DNA of 64,000 bases, from NCBI GenBank assembly GCA_041603535.1, contig JBFIEE010000008.1:1-64000 (forward strand), in the 5' to 3' direction. The notes beneath the pieces were generated by a model, which saw nothing but the letters and a program-made list of their open reading frames with translations, was not told the origin of the DNA and ran no database searches. The stretch comes from HB2-32-21 sp041603535 (lineage in GTDB: Bacteria; Pseudomonadota; Gammaproteobacteria; Pseudomonadales; Porticoccaceae). Of this stretch, positions 26,089 to 35,578 are shown piece by piece. The first letter of the stretch is position 1, and each line of letters opens with the position of its first letter. A program made the translations under genes and the position numbers.

Positions 26089-27215
26089 ATCGCCACTGTT
26101 TTATGAGCTTTCAGGTCAGCGGTACTGACGGAGCCGCACGCCGGGGGCAGTTGTGTTTCCCTCGTGGTGCTGTGGAAACACCAGCTTTCATGCCGGTAGG
26201 TACCTACGGTACCGTTAAAGGGATGTTACCCAGGGATATTGTTGCGATCGGCGCGCAAATCGTTCTCGGTAACACCTTCCATCTTATGCTGCGGCCGGGT
26301 ACGGAGGTGATAAGGAAGCACGGCGACCTCCATGATTTTATGCAGTGGCCTGGACCTATCCTCACCGACTCAGGCGGATTTCAGGTATTTAGCCTCGGCG
26401 ATATGCGCAAGATCACTGAGCAAGGTGTCGCTTTTAAATCTCCCATTGATGGCAGCGCAGTCTTCCTGGATCCGGAGCGCTCAATAGAAGTTCAGCGGGA
26501 TCTGGGTGCGGATGTGGTGATGGTGTTTGATGAATGCACGCCCTATCCGGCCAGTGAACAGGAGGCGCGGGACTCTATGGCGCTGTCGATGCGCTGGGCG
26601 ATGCGTTCGAAAGCTGCCCATGGCGACAGTAGCGCGGCCTTGTTCGGTATTGTGCAAGGTGGTATGCACGAACTGCTACGCCAGGAGTCGGCGCGCAGTT
26701 TGCGTGACATCGGTTTTGACGGGTACGCGATTGGTGGCCTTTCCGTCGGCGAGCCCAAGGCAGATATGATTCGTGTACTGGACTGTCTGCAAACCGAGTT
26801 GCCCGCAGATCGGCCACGTTACCTGATGGGCGTCGGTACGCCCTCAGATATCCTGCAGGCAGTGATGCGGGGCATTGATATGTTTGATTGCGTGCTGCCA
26901 ACACGTAATGCGCGTAACGGCCATCTGTTTACCAGCGAGGGAGTGATTAAAATCCGTAATGCTCAGTTTCGTGAAGACATCGGCCCGTTGGACAGGGAAT
27001 GCGATTGTTACACCTGCCAGAATTTTAGCCGCGCCTACCTTTATCACCTGGACAAGTGCAAGGAAATTTTGGGCGCACAACTTAATACCATCCACAATCT
27101 GCGTTACTACCAGAACTTCATGGCGACCTTGCGTGCAGCGATCAGTGAGCGACGCTTGCAGCAGTTTGCTGAGCAATTTTTGGCTAAAACTTCGGAAAAT
27201 AGTCGGTACACCTAG
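26085..27215 (+). CDS. tgt: tRNA-guanine transglycosylase
   Basis: Exchanges guanine-34 for preQ1 in queuosine tRNAs, 376 aa. It contains PAFMPVGTYGTVKGM, LTDSGGFQVFSL with the catalytic Asp, MVFDECTPYP, GLSVGEPKADMIRVLD, DCVLPTRNARNGHLFT and the zinc site CDCYTCQNFSRAYLYHL. The ATG overlaps the queA stop. The usual next gene, yajC, is not found; 191 bases with a hairpin and a promoter lead to secD. Confidence 0.97.
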   Translation: MNRHCFMSFQVSGTDGAARRGQLCFPRGAVETPAFMPVGTYGTVKGMLPRDIVAIGAQIVLGNTFHLMLRPGTEVIRKHGDLHDFMQWPGPILTDSGGFQVFSLGDMRKITEQGVAFKSPIDGSAVFLDPERSIEVQRDLGADVVMVFDECTPYPASEQEARDSMALSMRWAMRSKAAHGDSSAALFGIVQGGMHELLRQESARSLRDIGFDGYAIGGLSVGEPKADMIRVLDCLQTELPADRPRYLMGVGTPSDILQAVMRGIDMFDCVLPTRNARNGHLFTSEGVIKIRNAQFREDIGPLDRECDCYTCQNFSRAYLYHLDKCKEILGAQLNTIHNLRYYQNFMATLRAAISERRLQQFAEQFLAKTSENSRYT

Positions 27216-27300
27216 TTGCGAAAGTACGTTCAACCCGGACAACGAAGCCGTAAGGATTGGGTAGAAAGGATTGGTTCATATGCGTTCCGTTGCGCCATCT

Positions 27301-27329
27301 CCGTCCCTGTCACCTCAAGGGTGGGACGG
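27301..27329 (+). other. Hairpin between tgt and secD
   Basis: CCGTCC and CACC on the left pair with GGTG and GGACGG on the right, with a 4-base bulge. No T-tract follows. It may be a processing or termination element ending the queA-tgt transcript before the secD promoter. Confidence 0.35.
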
Positions 27330-27344
27330 CGATCTTGTCAGCAA

Positions 27345-27373
27345 TTGGTTGGCCTGGGTAATTACCCTATAAT
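27345..27373 (+). promoter_or_regulatory. Sigma-70 promoter for secD-secF
   Basis: TTGGTT at 27345-27350 and TATAAT at 27368-27373 are separated by 17 bases, about 34 bases before the secD ATG. Confidence 0.6.
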
Positions 27374-27406
27374 GCCTCGCTTTTATCGGGATACAAACGC
27401 CAGCCC

Positions 27407-29260
27407 ATGAATCGCTACCCGCTGTGGAAATACCTGTTACTTGCCATCGTTGTGGCACTAAGCTTTATTTATGCCGTCCCCAATCTTTACGTGCCTGACC
27501 CAGCGATACAAATTTCGGGTCAGAGCAGCGCGATGGTTATGGACGAAGCGGTCGTAGACAAAGCTCTCACTGCGCTGAAAGAAGATGGCATAGCCTATTT
27601 TGGTGAAACGCGTTCCGATCGAAATATTCTTATCAGGCTCGACCAAAGTGCGCATCAATTGGCCGCCAAGCGAGTAATTCAGCAGGCCCTGGGGCTCGAT
27701 TACATTGTGGCGCTGAATTTGGCGCCGACGACTCCGGCCAGTTTGGAAGCGCTGGGCGGAAAGCCGATGAAACTCGGACTTGATCTCAGCGGCGGCGTAC
27801 ATTTTTTGCTGGAAGTGGATACCGCCTCCGTGGTGAACAAGCATCTGGAAACCCAGTTCGGTGAGTTGAAGAAGGCTCTGCGGGAGGCAAAAGTTCGCTA
27901 CAAGTCGGCGACGCAGGCGGAGGATCATCTGAGTTTTACATTTGCCGAGGCGGCGGCGCTTGACGAGGCAGTCAACGTTGTGCGCGCTGATTTTCGCGAT
28001 TTATTACCCCTCAGCGAAGGGAGGACCGATCTGCCTCAGTTGACACTGAGCCTGTCCGATACCGCCGTTAGGGAAAACGAAGAGTATGCGGTTGCCCAGA
28101 ACCTGACCACCCTGCGGAACCGTGTCAATGAACTGGGTGTCTCGCAACCCATCGTGCAGCGCCAGGGCCGTAATCGCATTGTCGTAGAGTTACCAGGCGT
28201 GCAGGATACGGCTGAAGCTAAACGAATTATCGGCAAGACCGCGAATCTGGAATTTCGTCTTGAAGCGCAGCCGGGTCGGGTAGTTGGCCGGGAGCAGTTT
28301 AAATTTCGGGATTCAGCCGCACAGCCGTCCACAGCCTGGCTGGAACGAAAAGTGGTGATTACCGGTGACCGGGTGACCAATGCGTCGGTTGGCTATGATG
28401 AAAATGGCCTGCCCCAGGTCAACATCTCTCTCGATAGCGGGGGCGGTCGCGCCATGCACTACGCAACTCGGAAGAACATCAAACGTCGCCTGGGGGTTTT
28501 GTTTATTGAATCGAAAGCTCGATTCGAAGAACGAGTCAATGAGCAAGGCGAGAAAGAGTCGGTCGTGGTGCCTTATGCTGAAAAAAGTATCATCAGTCTT
28601 GCCACTATACAGAGCGCGCTGGGCGTGCAATTCCGCATCACCGGGCTTGATAACCCGGAAGAGGCATCCGAACTGGCCTTGTTACTTCGCGCCGGCGCGT
28701 TGGCGGCACCAATGCATTTTGTTGAGGAGCGCACGATTGGGCCGTCTCTGGGCGCTGAAAATATTGACGTGGGGTTGACGTCCGTAAAAATCGCCCTGGT
28801 TCTGGTATTGTTATTTATGATCGTCGTTTACCGGGTCTTCGGAATATTTGCCAATGCCGCGCTACTGATGAACGTGGTGTTGCTGGTCGCGGTGATGTCG
28901 CTACTGGGTGCGACACTGACGCTGCCTGGTATAGCCGGAATCGTACTAACGGTGGGTATGGCCGTCGATGCCAACGTGTTGATCTTCGCCCGTATTCGGG
29001 AAGAGCTGGCAAACGGCGAGTCGGTGCAGCGTGCGATTGATGCGGGCTATGATCGAGCCTTTGTATCCATCCTTGATGCTAACGTGACAACACTGATTGT
29101 TGCCGTCATCCTCTATGTCATTGGTTCCGGTCCGGTACAAGGTTTTGCGGTGACCCTGTCCATTGGAATTTTAACCTCAATGTTCACCGCGATCATGGGT
29201 ACCAGAGCCCTGGCCAACCTCGTTTACGGTGGCCGCGCCGTCGAAAAACTCTCGATTTAG
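27407..29260 (+). CDS. secD: Protein translocase subunit SecD
   Basis: Inner-membrane part of the SecDF complex, 617 aa, which uses the proton gradient to assist protein export through SecYEG. TM1 (YLLLAIVVALSFIYAVP) is followed by a large periplasmic region with LGLDLSGGVHFLLEVD, then the RND-like membrane half with AGALAAPMHFVEERTIGPSLG and GMAVDANVLIFARIREEL. Length matches E. coli SecD (615 aa). secF follows after 9 bp. Confidence 0.97.
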   Translation: MNRYPLWKYLLLAIVVALSFIYAVPNLYVPDPAIQISGQSSAMVMDEAVVDKALTALKEDGIAYFGETRSDRNILIRLDQSAHQLAAKRVIQQALGLDYIVALNLAPTTPASLEALGGKPMKLGLDLSGGVHFLLEVDTASVVNKHLETQFGELKKALREAKVRYKSATQAEDHLSFTFAEAAALDEAVNVVRADFRDLLPLSEGRTDLPQLTLSLSDTAVRENEEYAVAQNLTTLRNRVNELGVSQPIVQRQGRNRIVVELPGVQDTAEAKRIIGKTANLEFRLEAQPGRVVGREQFKFRDSAAQPSTAWLERKVVITGDRVTNASVGYDENGLPQVNISLDSGGGRAMHYATRKNIKRRLGVLFIESKARFEERVNEQGEKESVVVPYAEKSIISLATIQSALGVQFRITGLDNPEEASELALLLRAGALAAPMHFVEERTIGPSLGAENIDVGLTSVKIALVLVLLFMIVVYRVFGIFANAALLMNVVLLVAVMSLLGATLTLPGIAGIVLTVGMAVDANVLIFARIREELANGESVQRAIDAGYDRAFVSILDANVTTLIVAVILYVIGSGPVQGFAVTLSIGILTSMFTAIMGTRALANLVYGGRAVEKLSI

Positions 29261-29269
29261 GAGCCGGTC

Positions 29270-30187
29270 ATGGCGACACAACGTGTATTTAATTTTATGG
29301 GGCATCGTGGGCTAATCGGCCTGGTGTCAGTCGTATTGCTGGTCGGTTCCCTGATGTCGCTGATGACCAGGGGTCTGGTACTTGGGCTTGATTTTACTGG
29401 CGGTACATTGATCGAAGTTGGTTACCAGCAAAGCATTGATCCGGACGTGATTCGTACGCGGCTCGAAGCCAGTGATTTCCGTAATCCTACCGTTGTGCAG
29501 TTCGGTGCGGAAACCGAGCTGCTGATCAAGCTTCAGGGTGAACCGGCCGCCGACCTCGGCGATCGCGTGCTGGCGATCTTGCAGGCCTCGGGAGAGGCGG
29601 TGGAGCTACGGCGTATCGAATTTGTCGGTCCGCAGATCGGCGACGAACTGCGTGACGACGGCGGGCTGGGAATGCTGGCAGCGTTGGCCGTGGTGATGTT
29701 GTATGTGGCGATCCGCTTTCAGTATAAATTTGCCATAGCCGCAGTAATGGCATTGATCCACGACGTGGTGATTACGCTGGGATTTTTTTCACTGCTGAGC
29801 ATAGAATTTGACCTCACGGTGCTGGCCGCGTTGTTGGCGGTTATTGGCTACTCGCTCAACGACACGATAGTCGTATTTGATCGTATCCGGGAGAACTTTC
29901 GCCTGTTACGGGTCGCAGAGCCAATTGCTGTGGTCAATGAATCATTGAGCCAGACTCTGGGCAGAACCGTCATGACGTCCCTGACCACCCTGATAGTTCT
30001 TGTTGCGCTGTTTATTTTCGGCGGAGCGTTAATTCATAACTTCGCCATTGCCCTTATATTTGGCGTGATCATAGGTACCCATTCGTCTATTTATGTTGCC
30101 GCCAATACCCTGCTCAGTTTCAATATTTGCCGTGAAGACTTGTTGCCTACGGTAAAAGAAGGTCCGGAGTATGACGGCCTGCCCTGA
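29270..30187 (+). CDS. secF: Protein translocase subunit SecF
   Basis: SecD partner, 305 aa, with six membrane segments. Typical features are VLGLDFTGGTLIEVGYQ, VEFVGPQIG-like RIEFVGPQIGDEL, IGYSLNDTIVVFDRIREN and the SLSQTLGRTVMTSLTTL region. The ATG has AGGAG upstream and lies 9 bp after secD. Confidence 0.97.
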   Translation: MATQRVFNFMGHRGLIGLVSVVLLVGSLMSLMTRGLVLGLDFTGGTLIEVGYQQSIDPDVIRTRLEASDFRNPTVVQFGAETELLIKLQGEPAADLGDRVLAILQASGEAVELRRIEFVGPQIGDELRDDGGLGMLAALAVVMLYVAIRFQYKFAIAAVMALIHDVVITLGFFSLLSIEFDLTVLAALLAVIGYSLNDTIVVFDRIRENFRLLRVAEPIAVVNESLSQTLGRTVMTSLTTLIVLVALFIFGGALIHNFAIALIFGVIIGTHSSIYVAANTLLSFNICREDLLPTVKEGPEYDGLP

Positions 30188-30529
30188 CGGAGCCGAAGTC
30201 CGGGGAAAGTGTTGCAATACCCTGCCCAGTATTGACGCTCAGCGGAGTCTGTGCCGAGCTACTGGCCGCTTAGCGCCTCTGGAACTTCTGTTCTAATCCC
30301 ACACTAGAACGCCGTAGCTGCAAACGAAACAGCCAGGCTGAAGCTGCTATGCATAAGTTAAACCGGCTACGCACAGGATGTACGACGCCTGCTGCGAACA
30401 ACTCTGCGCATAGTTTTTGTCCGGCGAGTATGCCTTAATAGATGAAAAGGCGCGGTGACAGGTGAAACGGCGCGACCAAAATTGCCGGCGCAATAAAAAA
30501 TAATTCAAAAATAGTCGGAGGTAACTAGC
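30188..30529. other. Gene-free region between secF and the CoA transferase gene
   Basis: No convincing gene. A 6-bp inverted repeat, CAATAC/GTATTG at 30215-30234, has no T-tract and is a weak terminator candidate. A degenerate 20-bp tandem repeat lies at 30441-30480. Confidence 0.4.
30441..30480. repeat. Degenerate tandem repeat, 20-bp unit, 2 copies
   Basis: gatgaaaaggcgcggtgaca is followed directly by ggtgaaacggcgcgaccaaa; the units share the tgaaa-ggcgcg core. Confidence 0.55.
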
Positions 30530-31762
30530 GTGACTGAAAAACACGTACTGGACGGTATTCGAGTGCTGGATTTTACTCAGCATCTGGCCGGCCCCACGAC
30601 CACCCGATTAATGGCTGAAATGGGTGCCGAAATCGTCAAGCTTGAACTCGCCCCCTGGGGTGATCAGGTACGCAAGGTGGGTTATCTCAAAGGCGGGCGT
30701 TCGGCTTATTTTTTATCTCAAAATCGTGGTAAGCAAAGCCTGTGTGTGGACGTAAAAACTGACCGGGGTCGCAAGATACTGCTCGATCTGATTCCCCACT
30801 TCGACGTGCTGGTGGAAAACTTTGCGCCCGGTGTGATTGGGCGGCTGGGCCTGGACTGGCCGACAGTACATCGGCTCAACCCAAAATTGATCATGTGTTC
30901 GATCTCTACATTTGGCCAGACCGGACCGCTTGCCGACCGACCGGGTTTTGATTACATAGGTCAGGCTTATGCCGGTGTGACCGGTTTGATCGGCGAGCAG
31001 GACGGCCCGCCCGTACTGCCGATGGTGGCTATGGGCGATGTGATGACCGGTGTACACGGACTCGCCGCTATTAACGCGGCTCTGTTTCGTCGTGCGATGG
31101 GTGGCCCTGGTCAGCTTCTCGATATTTCCCTGCTGGACAGTTATTTTCATTGTCACGAATCCAGTGTCGGCATGATTAGCGCCAGCGAGGGCCGCTTTGA
31201 ACCGTCACGCGGTGGTTCCCATAGTCCGGGCCTGGCGCCGCTCGGGGCCTTCAAGGGTAACGACGGATATCTGATCATTATCGCGGTATTGCATCAATGG
31301 CCGGCACTCTGCAATGTCATGGGCAATCCGGGTTTATTGAAGGATCCGCGTTTTAAAAAAATTGGTGACCGGGTCAAAAACCGTTATGAGCTGGTAAAAA
31401 TCATTGAAGACTGGATCGCCAGTTGCGGCAGCGATGATGAAGTAATTGCCAGACTTGAAGCTGAAAGGGTGCCGGTTGCTCCAGTCCTGACGCTTAAGCA
31501 GGCAATGGAGCACCCGCATCTGATTGAGCGGGGAACGGTGCGCACTGTTACTGAACGGGAGTTTGGTACGTTCCAGATGCCGGGTATGCCCTTGCGATTT
31601 TCCGAGTATGCCAATGATCTGGAGCTGCAGGCGCCGTTTCTCGGTGAGCACAATCGGCAGACACTACAGGCTCTGCTCGGCTATAGCGACGCCGAGATAG
31701 ATCAACTCGAAGCGCAGGGCGTACTGGTCGCTGAAGTACTGCCCGATGCCAGCAGCGCGTAA
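30530..31762 (+). CDS. CaiB/BaiF-family (family III) CoA transferase
   Basis: Transfers CoA between carboxylic acids, 410 aa. The N-terminal LDGIRVLDFTQHLAGP and MGAEIVKLE are hallmarks of the family; the catalytic Asp is expected in MVAMGDVMTGVHGL. VLVENFAPGVIGRLGLDW and RPGFDYIGQAYAGVTGL-like segments are also typical. The GTG start has a strong GGAGG site 8 bases upstream. The gene stands alone, and its stop touches that of the convergent modC. Substrate unknown. Confidence 0.92.
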   Translation: MTEKHVLDGIRVLDFTQHLAGPTTTRLMAEMGAEIVKLELAPWGDQVRKVGYLKGGRSAYFLSQNRGKQSLCVDVKTDRGRKILLDLIPHFDVLVENFAPGVIGRLGLDWPTVHRLNPKLIMCSISTFGQTGPLADRPGFDYIGQAYAGVTGLIGEQDGPPVLPMVAMGDVMTGVHGLAAINAALFRRAMGGPGQLLDISLLDSYFHCHESSVGMISASEGRFEPSRGGSHSPGLAPLGAFKGNDGYLIIIAVLHQWPALCNVMGNPGLLKDPRFKKIGDRVKNRYELVKIIEDWIASCGSDDEVIARLEAERVPVAPVLTLKQAMEHPHLIERGTVRTVTEREFGTFQMPGMPLRFSEYANDLELQAPFLGEHNRQTLQALLGYSDAEIDQLEAQGVLVAEVLPDASSA

Positions 31763-32839
31763 CTAGCGTTCGCTTTCCATGACGGCGACACTTTTCACCT
31801 GCAGATAAACAGGTAAACCCGGTCGTAACTTCAGCGTACTGGCCGCGCGCCGGGTAATTCTCGACAGACAGCGCTGTCCAGCCAGGTCGACTTGCACCAA
31901 TACCTGTGCGGGTTCATTGGTAGCGTTTAAAGAGACAATCGTGCCCTGTAAAAGGTTCTGAATGCTACTTTGCGAGGGCTTGCTCAAGGCCAGGCTGATA
32001 TCTCTGGCAAATAGTTGCAGCCGTACCTGGCGGCCAATCGGTAGTTTAGTGTGAGCGACCCAGATGTCACCGGCAGGGAGGGCGACGGAGCTCAGGTGGA
32101 ATTTACTGTCGTGTGCGACAACCGTGCCGATGAGGATTGCGGCGGCATCCTCTCTGTACGCAAGGGGCAGCGCGGGGTTGGTCAGTAACTCGTTGATCGC
32201 GCCGTTAGCTGAGACCCGCCCCTGGTCCAGCAGCAGCATCTGGTCGGCCAGGCGTGTAACTTCCATGGCCGAGTGGCTGACATAAAGGATGGGGATACCC
32301 AGGCTTTTGTTGAGCCGTTCAATGTAGGGCAGAATTTCTTCCTTGCTCTGTGTGTCGAGACTGGACAGCGGCTCGTCGAGCAATAGCAGACGGGGGCTGG
32401 TTAGCAGTGCTCGTGCGATGGCTACACGCTGTTGCTGTCCCCCGGACAACTGTTGAGGCATGCGATTAAGAAAAGGCTCAAGTCCCAGCAAAGTAACCGC
32501 TTCATCGACAGGGATGGTTCTGCCCGACTGAGCGACGCGGTTAAACCCATACAATAAATTGTCCCGCACAGACAGGTGCGGAAATAAACTTTGTTGTTGA
32601 AAAACGTAACCCAGGGCACGCTGATGGACTGGTGTGAAGTTGCAGTCGCTTTGCCAGCGCTCGCCGTTGACCGTGACCGAACCAGTGGCTTGATCGAGTC
32701 CGGCAATACACCGCAAAAGAGAGGTTTTGCCGGCGCCAGAGCGACCAAAGATGGCAGTCACGCCAGCTCCGCTAAGCGACGTTGATACAGCGAGCGAGAA
32801 GCCCTGGCGCGTGAGCTTAAGATCGATATCAATACTCAT
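31763..32839 (-). CDS. modC: Molybdate ABC transporter, ATP-binding protein
   Basis: ATPase of the molybdate importer, 358 aa. Walker A is GRSGAGKTSLLR, the signature is LSGGQQQRVAIARAL, Walker B is LLLLDEPLSSLD, and the switch His is in YVSHSAMEVTRLAD. After about residue 230 a TOBE-like molybdate-binding C-terminus follows. The start overlaps the modB stop by 4 bp. Confidence 0.95.
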   Translation of the reverse strand: MSIDIDLKLTRQGFSLAVSTSLSGAGVTAIFGRSGAGKTSLLRCIAGLDQATGSVTVNGERWQSDCNFTPVHQRALGYVFQQQSLFPHLSVRDNLLYGFNRVAQSGRTIPVDEAVTLLGLEPFLNRMPQQLSGGQQQRVAIARALLTSPRLLLLDEPLSSLDTQSKEEILPYIERLNKSLGIPILYVSHSAMEVTRLADQMLLLDQGRVSANGAINELLTNPALPLAYREDAAAILIGTVVAHDSKFHLSSVALPAGDIWVAHTKLPIGRQVRLQLFARDISLALSKPSQSSIQNLLQGTIVSLNATNEPAQVLVQVDLAGQRCLSRITRRAASTLKLRPGLPVYLQVKSVAVMESER

Positions 32840-33528
32840 GGCGGCCCGATGAGCCTGACGCGGCGGTTGCAGGTGAAGACCACGCAGAGCAGGACGAAGG
32901 ACAGGCCGAGCAGCGTAAGTGAAAGAGCGTGTGCGGCGCCATAATCCATCGCTTCTACATGGCTGTAGATGGCGATTGAGGCGACCTGAGTCCGGCCGGG
33001 AATATTGCCGCCGATCATCAGCAGCACGCCAAATTCCCCGAGTGTGTGTGCGAACGTTAATACGGTGGCAGTCAGAAACCCGCGCCGCGCCAGTGGCAAA
33101 ACGACGCTAATAAAGCGATCAACAGGCGATGCCCGCAATGTCGCGGCAACTTCCAGCATATCCTTGCCAATCGCTTGAAAGGCGTTTTGCAGAGGCTGGA
33201 TTGCGAAGGGCAGTGAATAGATCATTGATCCGATCACCAGGCCAGTAAAAGTGAAGGCCAGCGGCCGCTGGCCTGTGGCTATCATGAGCTCGCCGCCCCA
33301 GCCGCTGGGGCCGAGAAAGAGCAACAGGTAAAAACCGAGTACAGTGGGTGGTAATACCAGTGGCATGGCAACGATTGCCTCGACGACAGGGCGTAGCCGC
33401 CAGCGCGTGTGCGCCAGCCACCAGGCCAGTGGTATGGCGATAATAAGTAAGGCGATTACCGTGATGGTGGCCAGTTTCAAGCTCAACCAGAGCGCGGTGA
33501 GATCAGCTGAGGCGTACCAGTCGGACAC
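32836..33528 (-). CDS. modB: Molybdate ABC transporter, permease
   Basis: Inner-membrane permease, 230 aa, with about five membrane segments. Typical motifs are MPLVLPPTVLGFYLLL near residue 55 and the ATP-binding-protein coupling loop, EVAATLRASPVDRFISVVLP. It lies 9 bp after modA and overlaps modC, forming a modABC operon. Confidence 0.95.
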   Translation of the reverse strand: MSDWYASADLTALWLSLKLATITVIALLIIAIPLAWWLAHTRWRLRPVVEAIVAMPLVLPPTVLGFYLLLFLGPSGWGGELMIATGQRPLAFTFTGLVIGSMIYSLPFAIQPLQNAFQAIGKDMLEVAATLRASPVDRFISVVLPLARRGFLTATVLTFAHTLGEFGVLLMIGGNIPGRTQVASIAIYSHVEAMDYGAAHALSLTLLGLSFVLLCVVFTCNRRVRLIGPP

Positions 33529-33537
33529 GGCGCTAGC

Positions 33538-34479
33538 CTACTTTAGGGCCGCTGCATCGGTGTGGTAACCGGCTGCGTGAATGATGTTTACGGCGACAGG
33601 GTCTGAGATTAACCAGGCGCAGAAGCGGCGTGCTGCCGCGAGGTTTTTACTGGCTGCAAGAATAACGCCCTGCTGGACAATGGGGGCGTATAAATGTTGC
33701 GGAGGCAGCCAGTAAAAGCCGGGGTTATCTGGCGATTGCAGTGACTCAATGGCAGTTTGCGCCTGATATGGCGTAGCGGCTGATCCAGGTGCTAAACCTG
33801 TTGGGCGGGCAGTGGGTCGGGCTTGCCGGAGTTGAGAAAGGGCAACAAATGCGACATCAGCGTTGCCGGTGGCCGCGTAGTGCCAAGCCTGACCAACACT
33901 TTCAGCCAGGGCCAGTCGTTTGCTCGCCACCAGCGCGTCCCACTGTTGCTCGGCGATCAATACCTGCCTGGCGGCACGTCCGTAGGGCGCATGACGAGGG
34001 CTGGCCAGGGCGACAATCCTGGTTGCGCCGAGATCAAGTCCACCCTTACTGGTGTTGTCAGGGTCTCCTCGGGCGTGCCATACCGCCAGCGTGCCGAGTG
34101 CGTAAGTGAAGCGGGAGTCGCGCAACGCTAATTGCTGGTTCGCCAGCATGACTGGAAGTTCGCTGTCCGCCGACAGAAAGATATCGTAGGGCGCACCCTG
34201 GACGATTTGAGCGTAGAGTTTGCCGGACGAACCGACACTCATTCGCACCGTATCATTGGACTGGAGTTGATATTGATGTACCAGGGTCCTGAGCGTAGCA
34301 GCAAAGTTGGCCGCCACGGCAACGCTGAGGTCAGCACCGCTGGTGGTGGTTGACCAACCGATTATCAGCACGGCCAGCAGGCGTTGGGGAAAGGCTGTTG
34401 CCAGGGGCGCGCTTGCCGCGCAATGGCGGCGGGACAAACCGATGAGGAGACTGATTGCCCTGCTTACTGACGGTCGCAT
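33538..34479 (-). CDS. modA: Molybdate ABC transporter, periplasmic binding protein
   Basis: Solute-binding protein, 313 aa, with a long arginine-rich N-terminus before a hydrophobic signal segment (LLAVLIIGWSTTTSGA). The mature part starts ADLSVAVAANF and carries the ModA motifs VGSSGKLYAQIVQGAPYDIFLSAD and VALSQL. It is first of modABC. No modE gene is in the window, so molybdate control may be elsewhere. Confidence 0.93.
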   Translation of the reverse strand: MRPSVSRAISLLIGLSRRHCAASAPLATAFPQRLLAVLIIGWSTTTSGADLSVAVAANFAATLRTLVHQYQLQSNDTVRMSVGSSGKLYAQIVQGAPYDIFLSADSELPVMLANQQLALRDSRFTYALGTLAVWHARGDPDNTSKGGLDLGATRIVALASPRHAPYGRAARQVLIAEQQWDALVASKRLALAESVGQAWHYAATGNADVAFVALSQLRQARPTARPTGLAPGSAATPYQAQTAIESLQSPDNPGFYWLPPQHLYAPIVQQGVILAASKNLAAARRFCAWLISDPVAVNIIHAAGYHTDAAALK

Positions 34480-34527
34480 ATAGGTTCGTTCAGTGCCTGA
34501 TCTGGGCGGCCCGGGATACCCTTGTCG

Positions 34528-35148
34528 TCAGTTGGCCAGGCCCCGGGCAACCATCGACGCCATTTCGTCCGCTACCTCTCTGGTCGTCATTTCACCGCCC
34601 ACCTGGTACCAGCGGGTCATCCAGTTTATGGCACCGAAAACGGTAAATGAGGCTATTTTGGGGTTGCACCTGCGTATTGAGCCGTCGCGTATCCCCCCTT
34701 CAATCATCTGCCGCATCGCCGTGTCGAGTCGAAAATAGAACGGATCTATCTGTGAAAGATATTTTTCAGACAAGGGCTCAGGGCCAGGATGAGACAGGCA
34801 GCGGCCAAATTCGTCGTCAAATACTGACGTGAATACATGAATAAAGCGAACCAGCTTATCCATGCCGGGCAAGTCTGAATTTTCTATCTCTTCAGTTTTA
34901 TCCAGTAACTGTGTGATCGCAGTGAGCAGGCATTGAAACAGGATGTCTTCCTTGTTTTCAACATAGTAATAAAGCGTTGGCTTGGTGACCTGTAATTCGT
35001 CAGCGAGGTCATTGAGTGACGTTTCGCGAAAACCGTTTTGATTGAACAATCTTCCCGCCGTGCGCAAGATAGCCATTCTTTTCAGCTCGTGCTGCACGTC
35101 TTTGCTTTGAATTGTTTTGCCCCAGCGCGTTTTATTGGATTTATTCAT
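34528..35148 (-). CDS. TetR/AcrR-family transcriptional regulator
   Basis: DNA-binding repressor, about 206 aa. The N-terminal helix-turn-helix is clear (ILRTAGRLFNQNGFRETSL, then LQVTKPTLYYYVENKEDIL). The ligand-binding C-terminus is family-variable. The ATG at 35148 fits best; the frame is open to 35184. It is transcribed away from the MaoC/acyl-CoA dehydrogenase genes, which are plausible targets given the usual role of such regulators in fatty-acid catabolism. It is also just upstream of modA on the same strand; a regulatory link there is less likely. Confidence 0.88.
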   Translation of the reverse strand: MNKSNKTRWGKTIQSKDVQHELKRMAILRTAGRLFNQNGFRETSLNDLADELQVTKPTLYYYVENKEDILFQCLLTAITQLLDKTEEIENSDLPGMDKLVRFIHVFTSVFDDEFGRCLSHPGPEPLSEKYLSQIDPFYFRLDTAMRQMIEGGIRDGSIRRCNPKIASFTVFGAINWMTRWYQVGGEMTTREVADEMASMVARGLAN

Positions 35149-35578
35149 GGCTTTGTTTCGGGTGCATGATGACTTGGCCCGCAAGTTTATCCAAATAGCG
35201 GCTCAATTGCCATGCAAAAGTAACAATTTCTACCTTCTGGTAAATAATTGATACCGTGTTTGCCTGTAGATAAATTATTTTAAAAACAGCATATTAAGCC
35301 AAGCTGCAGGTTGCATTTGATGTCGTTAGAATTTCCAGGCCGAGTATGCCAGCTTGCCGGTAACTGTATTGACCATGTTGATGGTGATGGCAGGGCAGAG
35401 CAACGTCGAAGGCGAGTTCCTTCAGGCTTTTACACCGGCGGTTGTTACACGACATCGATGCCCGCACTTACGCCGGCGCAGGCTTGTTGCTCAGCAGCCC
35501 GTCAATACGCTTGTTTTGTGACACGGGGGGCGATACATTGACCGGCTTTTAACCGGGTGGGATTGGCCGCTTACGCCG
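35149..35578. other. Divergent control region between the TetR gene and the MaoC-like gene
   Basis: No convincing gene. A short palindrome, TACC-TTCT-GGTA, lies at 35231-35242, just before TTGATA (35248-35253), a 17-base spacer and TAAATT (35271-35276). These could be an operator and a rightward promoter for the MaoC-like genes, with a long leader. Evidence is weak. Confidence 0.35.

Noticed and set aside
27216..27410. Open frame of 64 codons between tgt and secD, considered as a yajC remnant
   Set aside because: No membrane segment or YajC-like sequence; the stretch holds the hairpin and the promoter instead.
30347..30583. Open frame on the minus strand before the CoA transferase gene
   Set aside because: It overlaps the CoA transferase start and the 20-bp repeat, with no recognisable protein feature.
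35311..35541. Open frame of 76 codons in the TetR-MaoC gap
   Set aside because: Composition and start context are poor and no domain is visible.
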